This document shows positions 11,477 to 21,709 of a stretch of 64,000 nt of DNA, in pieces (the first letter of the stretch is position 1; every line of letters starts with the position of its first letter). The stretch lies in the NCBI GenBank assembly GCA_945859605.1, contig OX243815.1, positions 36,456,551-36,520,550 on the forward strand. The letters run 5' to 3'. This DNA comes from Lumbricus rubellus. Lineage: Eukaryota; Annelida; Clitellata; Crassiclitellata; Lumbricidae. Made by a program: the position numbers and the translations under genes. The notes below the pieces were generated by a model that saw nothing but the letters and a program-made list of their open reading frames with translations, was not told the origin of the DNA and did no database searches.

Positions 11477-11762
11477 TTTCTATTCGCATGCTTCTCACAG
11501 GATTGACCGTATATACGTGGGCCCCAAAGCATGATCTAAGTTTAACTGACCTGTACTCGTCGTAGTCGTGGTCGTCGTCGTCATCAGCCACAAGCTCAGG
11601 GCCATTTTTAACATAATGTATATGTGCAAAGCCACTGTACATGTAGGCCTAAGTGTAAGAAAACATTAATTTAACTAAATTCATGCTCATCATCACCATC
11701 ACCCGTCGTCATCTATCAGCACAGTCAATTCATCATCTATCATCTAGGCCTATTTTCATCTT

Positions 11763-11821
11763 ACGATGATGGTGGTGATGACGACGATGATGATCATCGT
11801 CGTCATCACCACCATCATCGT
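11763..11821. repeat. Perfect 28-bp-stem palindrome in trinucleotide repeat
   Basis: Bases 11763-11790 are the exact reverse complement of 11794-11821 with a 3-nt TGA spacer. The arms are mixed GAT/GGT/GAC triplets rather than a pure repeat, so the perfect pairing is not only a by-product of a GAT array meeting an ATC array. ATC-rich sequence follows to about 11870. Confidence 0.8.
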
Positions 11822-13042
11822 CATCATCATTATCATCATCACCATTATCATCATCGTCGTCGTTCCAGCAGCACGACGTGACAGCAGCTGTTGAAGTTGC
11901 ACAAGCAGAATGGACTCAGGAAACTCAACTGCTGAAATAATATGTAGCTCTGAGAATCGCAAGACCCAATAATCCTCACACAATTGCCAATACCAGTTTT
12001 CGCATTATGAACTGAAGATGCATAACGATGGACAATGGTAACAAAATGCGGTGGTGAGTTGGGGGTTAATTCAATCAAGGATATGTTGCTGTGGTCGTCA
12101 CAACTTTCGAAATGCTATTAAGGAGGTCGCCGCAACAAGTTGAGAACCGCTGCTCTAGAGCAGGCGTTTTAAATTTTGATTATTACAAGTCTACGATTAA
12201 GATGATGCAAAATAGATTTTTTCATCGGCGGATCTGTTTCAAAATAAATTCGCCTCCCGTAGGAGGCGAATTTACGAAATAAAGTATCCGGGGGATAGAA
12301 TATTTCATCTCCCGCTGAAATAAAGTCGCCCTGGTCAACGCAAAATAGACTACAGTCAGGTGATATCGATCGCTAACCATTGTTAAACCGCTAGTTTACG
12401 TTGCTAAAGTATTTGAAAAGGCGCTCCCTGTTATATCAGAAAACGTTGTTCCAATACATGCAGAGTTGCAGAGCGAAAAGGTCAATAATTCAGTCAGGGG
12501 AGATTTTATATCGTGACACCGGCCAGTTATTAGAACGACTTTATCGTCAACGATTGTACGCTTCCATCACGCTCTCTCTTGTTAATGCCTGAAACTACAT
12601 TGGTCTATTATACGTACTGGGTGTCCCATAAAAAAACGTTCCCAAACTTTGGTAACCTGGCAAATATCTAATTTCAGAGATATCGTATATTAATTTATAC
12701 CAAAGTGTCAAGCAATTATTTCTGTGCACAAATGTCAGATTTCAAGAGACTACGTTTATTATTTCACACCCTGCGGCAAGGTTATGACGTCATACCTGTT
12801 TACAAATTTTGCAAAAAACTACGCCATTTGTTTTACCGTGAAGTAACGAGAGTATCTTGATTAAACTATAGTCCTCAAAGTAGTAAACATTAAAACATGG
12901 TGTTTTCAAATGACGATTTCGCTCTTATTAAGATATCGTATGAGGAGAAGGGTTCAGGAATATCCGCGTAAAAAACTAGTCGAAACATAGCATAAACCGA
13001 GTCATTAATAAGCTTTTTGAAACTGGTAGCGTTGCTCGCAAG

Positions 13043-14141
13043 CAGGCCCGGATTAACCACGGTGCTGATTGTGCTGCAGCACAGGGCCCCGAGTTGCGGT
13101 GGGGCCCCCAAATTGTAAAAGTAAAAAATAAATAAAGTGATTCAGAAAAGAAACAGTGCAAAGTGCAATGCATTATGCATAGCAAATTAGCAATAAAAAT
13201 TAGCAATAATAACTATGTCAAAATATATAACCAAATAATGTCATAGAAGACCTACATGTATATGATGACGTCACTTTGATGTAGCCCTCAAACTGTACGA
13301 GTCACTGATAACTTTTGTGGAGGAAATGCGAGGGACTTTCGATGATATAGAGTAGAAGACTCAGGGTTACGTGGACAATCAACAATATAAGGAAGCCGAA
13401 CCATGGGCGGTGGGCATAGGCGTACGAGGCGTGGGGTCCAGGGGGCAAATTCTCCCCCAACTTTCGGGAAAGTCTGTTTTTTGGGCAAACACAGTCCCGG
13501 ACGACTAAAAAAGATCGTCAACTTTTGGGCAAGTCTGTTTTTCGGGCAAACACAGTCCCGGAGACTAAAAAAGTCAACTTTTGGCGGATAAATTTTTCGG
13601 GCAGAAGCTCAATCTTTGCCCCCCCCCTGCTGAAATCTCCCGTGCGCCTATGGCGATGGTATCTTTTCCCGGGCTTAGCCCCCTCACCCCAGAAGGCCCA
13701 GACTCAAAAATATATGCGAAAAAAGGATTTTTCACGAACCGAAGCTTCAATCTCATGACTAAAAAAGGTCATCAACTTTTTGGGCGGAGAAAATAGCATG
13801 GTTTTTATATGAGATTTAGACCTGATGACAAAAAAATGTTATCAACTTTTGTGTGCCGAGGAAAAAAATTCGGAGCCGCTCGCTCTGGACTAATTTAAGC
13901 CTCTGCCCATGTTTTTAGCCCCACCCATAAAAAAGAACGAAAACCAAACTCCGTTCATGATGTCAGTGCGTGAGTCGTGAGCTCGTAAGAGTCGTAACAA
14001 TTGTCCTATCTACTTCTTATGTGCTGTAAAGTATAACAAATTATGTTTCGGGTTATTGTATGTCTGCCTGGCTTCTTAAAATTGTAAGGGGCCCCGTCAT
14101 TCGATCAGCACAGGGCCCCCAAAACTGTAGATCCGGGCCTG
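13043..14141. mobile_element. Non-autonomous hAT element inside the mariner relic
   Basis: 1,099 bp starting CAGGCCCGGATTAACC and ending with the inverse of CAGGCCCGGATCTACA, flanked by a perfect 8-bp duplication CTCGCAAG (13035-13042 and 14142-14149). GCACAGGGCCCC occurs near both ends. It interrupts the mariner transposase helix-turn-helix codons. No transposase was recognised inside. The interior contains several copies of a module built on GACTAAAAAAGGTCATCAAC, shared with other MITEs in this window. Confidence 0.88.
13415..13652. mobile_element. Candidate nested hAT-like MITE
   Basis: The termini CATAGGCGTACGAGGC (left) and the inverse CATAGGCGCACGGGAG (right) form a TIR. The flanks GCGGTGGG (13407-13414) and GCGATGGT (13653-13660) match at 6 of 8 positions, as a decayed target duplication would. 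If real, this is a third level of nesting. Confidence 0.5.
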
Positions 14142-14715
14142 CTCGCAAGCCTGGAAGTGGTCGTCCAACAACTGCAACGACTGTTAAAAATGCTGAGAGT
14201 GTAGACACTGCATGTAGCGCAGTTGTATCAATCGCAGGAAAATGCACCTGGCGCGCATCGTCTTCGTTGATCCTCAGAAAACCAAAGTCAACGGAGAGTA
14301 TTACATCGGCTTGTTACATAATTAGGCGACACACAAATACAGAAGTGAATAGGACAGTGGAAACAGCTGTGCAAAATTTTGGCCATAAGTCATACAGTTC
14401 TAACAACACTTTCTCTCAAATTGGTGAGTATTTTGCGCTAAATTTTGGCTGTGTTGTACAAACACGAAACATGATTAGTTTGATATACTATGATTCAATT
14501 TACTTTAAAATTGATTAAATTGCCAGGTTAACAAAGTTTGGAAACGTTTTTAATGGGCCACCCGGTATATGCTATTCAATCCATGGTTAGGGCTGAAGCG
14601 CTGCAGGGTAACGGGGTATAGTCGGGCAAGTCGATAGAAGAGGGTTGGATATAGAGTATAGACTGCAGTTCATCGATTCGGTTAATGAGGAAGGAGCAGT
14701 TCTTGCTTGAGACAC

Positions 14716-15472
<757 letters not shown>

Positions 15473-15959
15473 CGACAGCTTGCATTTTAGCGTTTATGGC
15501 CCACTGGCGCACAACGCATTTGGCCTACAGTGCCCTACACCATCGTCTGCAGCAGAGGATATTCAAGCAACTCCGTGCTATAGAATTATAAATTTTGAAA
15601 AAAGTGTTGGATGTCTGTGAAGAGACAAAAATTGCTACATCAGATCCACCATCACATTTTATCGCCACGAAGACTTGAAAATAATAGTGTATCCGAGCGC
15701 TTTACCGCCAGAAAGGCCGCGCTAAGCCACAGTCTATGGTCTATGGCTCTATGGCAGTCTATGCCATATGCCGTCGCACAAGTCACGAATAGGCCATGTC
15801 GTTAAATCTCTGGCAACAAATGAATTCGTCGATAATCAACACATTTTTATTGCGAAGATCTGCAATTTTTACGGTCCGAATGATTTCTTGCAGACAGACA
15901 GACGTGCTTATTCTGTTCTATATGTGCCTCAGAAGCGTTTAGTTGTTTAAAAAAATTGA

Positions 15960-16475
15960 TGCAAGACCGAACCTACCAGACGACAATCCATGATATAAAC
16001 TATCTGAAGCAATGCTTGTTGGAAGTGTGGGATGGCCTGGACCAGAGGATAATCGACGTTGCTGTTGCCATTGAAATGATGCCAGCGCCTCCAGGCTTGC
16101 GTGCAAGCAGGAGGGGGACATTTTGAGCATCTTATTTAATTAAATTATCAAACCATACTGTTGGGGTCATATTGTTAGTTCAATTATCTATATATCGGGA
16201 AAATTTTTAAATGATTAATCATCAAGCATTGGAGATAATAAGTAAACAATTTATTGAATATAACAGAAAATTGCTTGTAAACTGAAATTTCGGCATATGA
16301 AGCTGAAAGATTAATATCTTTTTATCCGTTCAGCTTTATCTCATGAAATTTTGGAATCATATTCGTGGTCCAATTCTCTAAATATGTGAAAATGTTTTAG
16401 CGTGATATGTTATCAGGCATTAGAGATATATGAAAAATAATTTGGCTTATTTTTTTTGAATCACGGTGTATATAT
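15960..16475 (+). pseudogene. Mariner/IS630-type transposase C-terminus and 3' end
   Basis: The frame at about 15965-16132 reads a tail with LKQCLLEVWDGLDQRIIDVA, then a degraded RLRACV.A.GGHFE-like end. This fits the C-terminus of a mariner-like DDD/E transposase. The AT-rich 3' part ends TTGAATCACGGTG followed by TA near 16473. The inverted terminus (CACCGTGATTCAAAAA) also matches 37897-37985, so it is a family terminus. The left end is missing. Confidence 0.65.
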
Positions 16476-16859
16476 CACAAATATATAAGGATACGGGTTA
16501 GGCGTGATCTCTAATCTCCTCACCGACATAGATATACACAGTAAGACATACCACATGCACGTCAATAATCCACATGCTACCTTACAGCAGTTCATCATTA
16601 TTGGCTGTGCATAAGAAAGGCCAAACCCCTTCACCAATCACATGCAGGTAACAGGCTAAGATACGATTCGTTGCCATACATCGAAGCTACCATTAAGTAT
16701 AACCTATATAAGATCATGGTAAATCAGAATAAGAAAGGACAACTCCGCCACTGGTTGTTCTCTGCCAGTGCCAGTCCCAAGCTAGCCTGAATAAAGGAGG
16801 AGGGTGATACTAATCATCTCTGATATATGGCAGTGCCGCTAAACATATAACAGGAAAGA

Positions 16860-17420
16860 GTGAGCAGTGAAATCGACTTCTCTCAGGTAACATCTTCGGA
16901 TATTCACTCTTCATGTCATCATTAAAGAGGAAGGAATTGCTAAGAGGAGGGCTAAATAGAAATCTGAAGAAAAGAATGGTCAAAACATTGATATGGAGTG
17001 TGACGTTATATGGCGCAGAGACATGGACAATGAGAAAAGAAGACGTGAAGAGGCTGGAAGCTTTTGAAATGTGGGTATGGAGAAAGATGGAGAAAATCAG
17101 TTGGACAAAGCACGTCTCAAATAAAGAAGTACTAATGATGGTAGAAGACAAAAGATCTCTGCTGGACACAATAAAGATAAGACAAAAGAATTGGGTGGGA
17201 CATTTGCTAAGAGGTGACTCACTGCAGAAAGAAATAATGGCAGGAAGATTGGAGGGAAAGCGGTGCAGAGGAAGGCCTAGACAAAAACTGCTGGACGGAA
17301 TGACGGAAGAGGGATACAGAGAACTGAAGGACATGGCACAACAGCGTGAAAAGTGGAAACATTGGACGTTTGGACCTGCCGCTTGGCAGAGAACGTAAAG
17401 AAGAAGACGAAGATGTCATC
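16860..17420 (+). pseudogene. 5'-truncated non-LTR retrotransposon, RT C-terminus
   Basis: An open frame of about 160 codons (16913-17398) contains LIWSVTLYGAETWTM, LEAFEMWVWRKM, RQKNWVGHLLRGD and a C-terminal REKWKHWTFGPAAWQR. These are the conserved post-catalytic blocks of a LINE reverse transcriptase; the YXDD palm is absent. It ends in an AAG-rich tail. A related, more decayed copy lies at 20620-21075 in the same orientation. Confidence 0.8.
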
Positions 17421-17870
17421 ATTATCATTTTAAGTTAAGGATCATTTAGATTTTAGACTCAGCACCTTAAGGGTGCGAACGGTGTAATCTAATCATACAG
17501 TTAGAAGTATACTCTCTTCTAAATTAACATCATAAAGATTATTGCGAGAGAGGTAGTCTTATATCCATCGTCTGATAGACATGTAGTAATTAAGAGATCA
17601 TGTTTCAGTAATAACTTACCGTTTCGTAAAAATATACTTCCGACAAACGTTTCACTTTAAGTGAGTCAAACCAGAAACGAAAATTAAACAACGTTTTGTT
17701 CAGAAACGGATCCGTAATTGACGTGTCATTGATGTTCGCAAGTGGCGAGTAATACATTAACGACTGTCTAACTTCCTTTAAATGTCGTAGATAGCTACCT
17801 ACGCCTTTCTATCTCTTACGTTTTACATTCTTTCTCTGTACTTATTCAGCGGAGTATATCCGGGAATGGC

Positions 17871-18013
17871 TGGACAACATAACCGACTGGTGCGGAGCGC
17901 CAATACAAGACCTCACACATGCGGCGATGGAACGACAAAAATGGCGAGGAATAATGAGGATGGCAGCGGGCACCTACGGGCACTAGTCCCTCGGTTCTTG
18001 ATGATGATGATGA
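17871..18013 (+). mobile_element. 5'-truncated LINE tail inserted upstream of GT31 copy 2
   Basis: The insert is absent at the matching place in copy 1, where GAGTATATTTTAGTGATCG is continuous. It encodes the last 40 or so residues of a reverse transcriptase (DNITDWCGAPIQDL, then MERQKWRGIMRMA) up to a TAG, followed by a short 3' UTR and a (TGA)n tail, as RTE-like LINEs have. It sits about 80-220 bp upstream of the start codon, so it lies in the putative promoter or 5' UTR. Confidence 0.75.
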
Positions 18014-18089
18014 TATTTAATGATCGATAATAATAATATTATTATTATGAATTAGATTTGTTTACGTGTTGTAGTTGCTGCTTCTGGAG

Positions 18090-19220
18090 ATGGCGACTTT
18101 TCGCAACTGGGGACGGTTGTTAAACTATATGTTGAAGCTTATGCTGTTAGTTGTCGTAATTAAAGTCCTGCACAACTCAATGCAACTCAAGTTTATCGCA
18201 TCAGACATCGTCAAGAACAACGACAATGCCGAAAAGGTCGATTTTGTATCGTTGACGACACCAACAAGCGATCATATGCTTCGCACCGTATCCTCAGCAA
18301 ACTCATCTCCTATTCATACTACTACCAATCCGTATCCATTGAAGCCGACGCTGATCCTTAGCAATCCGGGAATCTGCAAGGACTCTCCGGATCTCAATTG
18401 GATCGTCTACGTCCACACGTCGTGCAAGAACTACGAGAGAAGAGAACTGCTTAGACAGACGTGGGCCAATCCTTTGCTCTTTAAGGACCTAACATTCAAG
18501 GTTGTTTTCATGATGGGAAAAGCCAGCGACGATGTTCAACAGGACGTGAAGAAGGAGTTTGATAAACACGGAGATATCGTTCAGGGAGACTTTGTCGATG
18601 ATTACAAGAACCTCACCCTGAAGGCGGTCATGAGCCTCAAGTGGGTCTCAACGTACTGTCCACACGTACCGTACGTTATGAAGACGGATGACGACGCGTT
18701 CATCAATATCTTCGAGATTGTTCGGCTGATGAAAGAAAACAAACACAAGCCTTCGGTCATCATGTGCACCGTATATCAGAACAATATGATGCCTATTCTC
18801 AGAGACCCCAAGACTTGCGTGAAGTGGTGCGTCAAAATGAGCGAGATGCCTGGCTTGAGTTTCTTTCCTAAATATTGCGCTGGAATAGCTTACGTCATAT
18901 CGAGACAACTTGTAAAACAGCTTTTCGAAGCGTCCAAGTCCACGCCGTTCTTTTGGATCGATGATGTCTATGTGACTGGACTGCTGCCGAAGAAGGTTCC
19001 AGATAGAATTGACTACGTTGATGTGGGCAAACGGATGTCACTCGAATCAGAGTTGGCTCTCGAATCCTACAAGAACGAGACACAGCCGATCGCCTATGAC
19101 ATCATTCACGTTAATGACCCGCTCATCTTCATTGCCCTTTGGAATACGCTGCTCGACCGACTGACGAACTCCCAGAAAATGTTACTCAAGCAAAACGCAT
19201 CAAGCTACAGAGTGTTATAG
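18090..19220 (+). CDS. Beta-1,3-galactosyltransferase-like protein (GT31), copy 2
   Basis: Single exon, 376 aa, intact, with the same architecture as 7045-8175: N-terminal signal anchor (about residues 12-27), stem, then a GT31 catalytic domain with RELLRQTW, TDDDAF and DDVYVTG motifs. About 16 residues differ from copy 1. They are not spread evenly: one cluster sits at about 229-233, just after the DxD region, and another within the last 45 residues (for example GHPFTFVA against NDPLIFIA). Both copies keep every catalytic motif, so both are probably functional. The clustering may reflect acceptor specificity, which is inference. The start was chosen as for copy 1; the ATG is at 18090. Confidence 0.9.
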   Translation: MATFRNWGRLLNYMLKLMLLVVVIKVLHNSMQLKFIASDIVKNNDNAEKVDFVSLTTPTSDHMLRTVSSANSSPIHTTTNPYPLKPTLILSNPGICKDSPDLNWIVYVHTSCKNYERRELLRQTWANPLLFKDLTFKVVFMMGKASDDVQQDVKKEFDKHGDIVQGDFVDDYKNLTLKAVMSLKWVSTYCPHVPYVMKTDDDAFINIFEIVRLMKENKHKPSVIMCTVYQNNMMPILRDPKTCVKWCVKMSEMPGLSFFPKYCAGIAYVISRQLVKQLFEASKSTPFFWIDDVYVTGLLPKKVPDRIDYVDVGKRMSLESELALESYKNETQPIAYDIIHVNDPLIFIALWNTLLDRLTNSQKMLLKQNASSYRVL

Positions 19221-19403
19221 AAATCTTGTCTTGCATCTAAGCGATGTATGCTACTTCAGCATAGGCCTACTGTCTGGTTTCTCGATGGAAATGTATATAT
19301 TTACATAATGCACTGGGATGGAGTAGTCATATAAAAGAACCATCTCGATGCCACTCCAAGTTTTTGTGAACGCTAAGTTTGAGATGAAAATATCAGACGA
19401 AGC

Positions 19404-20150
19404 TTGAACGAAGTAATGTCCGAATGAATGAACGCATGAACGAAGTATTGTACGAACGAAGTAATGTCCGAATGAATGAACGCATGAACAAAGTATTGTA
19501 CGAACGAATGAATGTCCGAATGAATGAACGCATGAACGAAGTAATGTACGAACGAACGAATGTCCGAATGAATGAACGCATGAACGAAGTATTGTACGAA
19601 CGAATGAATGCCCGAATGAATGAACGCATGAACGAAGTATTGTACGAACGAAGTAATGTCCGAATGAATGAACGCATGAACGAAGTATTGTACGAACGAA
19701 GTAATGTCCGAATGAATGAACGCATGAACGAAGTATTGTACGAACGAATGAATGCCCGAATGAATGAACGCATGAACGAAGTATTGTACGAACGAATGAA
19801 TGCCCGAATGAACGAACGCATGAACGAAGTATTGTACGAACGAATGAATGCCCGAATGAATGAACGCATGAACGAAGTATTGTACGAACGAAGTAATGTC
19901 CGAATGAATGAACGCATGAACGAAGTATTGTACGAACGAATGAATGTCCGAACGAATGAACGCATGAACGAAGTATTGTACGAACGAATGAATGCCCGAA
20001 TGAACGAACGCATGAACGAAGTATTGTACGAACGAATGAATGCCCGAATGAATGAACGCATGAACGAAGTATTGTACGAACGAATGAATGTCCGAATGAA
20101 TGAACGCATGAACGAAGTATTGTACGAACGAATGAATGTCCGAACGAATG
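19404..20150 (+). repeat. 48-bp minisatellite, about 15 units
   Basis: Unit of 48 bp (GAATGAATGAACGCATGAAC, then GAAGTATTGTACGAACGAAT, then GAATGYCC), with some units 9 bp shorter or longer. Because 48 is a multiple of 3, long open frames run on both strands (about 260 codons each, 16-residue repeats). The other GT31 copy has only about four 24-bp units at the same place, so this array grew after the duplication. I do not regard it as coding. Confidence 0.9.
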
Positions 20151-20619
20151 TGCGTTTATTCCGTTGTTCGTGGAATGGCTTTTCCTTTGTCTGCAACATA
20201 CAATGACATTTTTAATCTCTAATTTCTTGACCTACTTAGTTTTGGTTTTAAGACAATTGTTATCTGTTTATGAAGACACTCAAGAAGATTATATGCCAAT
20301 CGATTGTGTGAATAAGTGTACAGGGGGCGCAGGAGCAAATGCCGAGAAGCCCAGAGAATTTTATTGGCCCGAGCTAGGTAGGCAACATGTAGATATGTAT
20401 TATATGTTTAAATTTTCTGATTTACACCTTTTAAAGATAATAACATTACAGAGAATCAACAACATTCAGTTTAAATTTTAAATTAACAACTGAATAAAAC
20501 CATATTGTATAAAAAAATAAAAAATGGAAGGTCCTACCTCCACTATTATTTTTAGATCTATTTAAATTTCTGTCGAGATAATATTTCTTAAAATCTTTAA
20601 ATTGTTATAATAGGTTTAG

Positions 20620-21075
20620 AAGAAGAGAAGAGAATAGTGAAGACATTGGTGTGGAGTGTTGTCCTGTACGGCTCGGAAACGTGGACAATGCGACAAGAGG
20701 ACATAAAGCGACTGGAGGCCTTCGAGATGTGGATATGGCGAAGAATGGAGAGAATCAGCTGGGTTGAGCGAAAAACGAACGAGGAAATCTTACAATTGGT
20801 GGAAGAAAAGAGAGCACTGATGGACACTTATACGTGGGCGACAGAAGAAATGGATAGAACACATCTTATATAGGGAGCGACACCCTACTAAAAGACATCA
20901 CTGAGGGAAGAATGGAGGGGAAAAGGATGCGAGGCAGACCAAGAACAATGCTGCTGGACTGGATGCTGTCAGAAGAGGGATACAGTGGACTGAAAAGAGA
21001 AGCTCAGGACAGAGAAAAATGGCGTCGTTGGACATACGAACCTGCCTGACGGCAGAGAACATAAAGAAGAAGAAT
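20620..21075 (+). pseudogene. Decayed LINE RT C-terminus, second copy
   Basis: Carries VKTLVWSVVLYGSETWTM, then LEAFEMWIWRRMERISWV in frame, followed by frameshifts. Downstream pieces match the end of the 16860-17420 copy (an EGYSGLK-like stretch, then [13 protein letters not shown]). It ends in AAAGAAGAAGAA. Same family and orientation as the copy at 16.9 kb; non-functional. Confidence 0.75.
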
Positions 21076-21285
21076 AGGTTTAGGGCACGGGATTGCTCTG
21101 CCTAGTAGAAGTTCAGAAGTAGTACTGTGTATTTATTGTGAGCAGTCACTCCTATAGCCTGCAGCTAAACGCATCGAACGGACTTCTATAGGGAGCATTA
21201 ACGCAAACAAATTCATTGTGAAGTATAGCAGGCATACACATTGCAATGTATATAGCCTAAGTGTATGACTGGTCTTAGTTGATAT

Positions 21286-21700
21286 CAGTGGCGGATCCAG
21301 AACTGTTTCAAGGAGGGGGGCCAAAATCTTAGATCTTGGACGGGAAAAGGAAAAAAAATCGAAATATAGTGATCGGTCGTTGAGGAAAAAATTACTTTTC
21401 ATCCGCCAAAAAAAGTTGACCTTTTTTTCTTTTTTTTAGTCATCTGCCAAAATTTTCCGGAAAATCATACTATTTCATCCGCCGAAAAAGTTGATGACCT
21501 TTTTTTTAGTCCTCGACTTGAAAACCGAACGGTGGGGGCCACGTAGGCCTACCATGCAATTTTCCTAATAGGGGGGGGGCCAATATCCATTACACCCATA
21601 TTCGTATTGCTAATTTCAGACCAAATGGGGGGGCCACGTCCCATGGCAGTTTTCAATGGGGGGGGCCATGGCCGGATTGGCCCCCCTGGATCCGCCCCTG
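21286..21700. mobile_element. hAT-type MITE with 8-bp TSD
   Basis: 415 bp. The TIRs CAGTGGCGGATCCAG and inverted CAGGGGCGGATCCAG differ at one base. Perfect 8-bp duplication GTTGATAT at 21278-21285 and 21701-21708. The interior contains the reverse complement of the shared GACTAAAAAAGGTCATCAAC module (about 21411-21447 and 21490-21515) and G-runs. Confidence 0.9.
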
Positions 21701-21709
21701 GTTGATATG

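Larger units (their letters stand above)
12617..14565 (+). mobile_element. Tc1/mariner-type relic, split by a hAT element
   Basis: TIRs of about 47 bp: the left end reads CTGGGTGTCCCAT then CCAAACTTTGG; the right end inverted reads CCGGGTGGCCCAT then CCAAACTTTGT. Each is flanked by TA (12615-12616 and 14566-14567). The interior keeps fragments of a mariner-like transposase: an N-terminal helix-turn-helix piece ending NKLFETGSVA, continued after the hAT insert by KPGSGRP, then a later piece around DPQKTKVNGEYY. Stops and a large internal deletion make it dead. Without the hAT element it would be about 0.84 kb. Confidence 0.85.
17613..20540 (+). repeat. Segmental duplication, copy 2 (GT31 locus)
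   Basis: Matches about 6680-8880 in the upstream region, the whole coding sequence and the 3' flank (for example GTGCGTTTATTCCGTTG followed by TCGTGGAA). Copy-2-specific changes are the LINE fragment at 17871-18013 and expansion of the downstream repeat to about 750 bp. Confidence 0.85.

Noticed and set aside
19393..20206. Open frames of 268 and 260 codons on opposite strands with a 16-residue repeat
   Set aside because: Produced by a 48-bp minisatellite whose unit length is a multiple of 3; open on both strands, and the equivalent place in the duplicated copy has no such frame.
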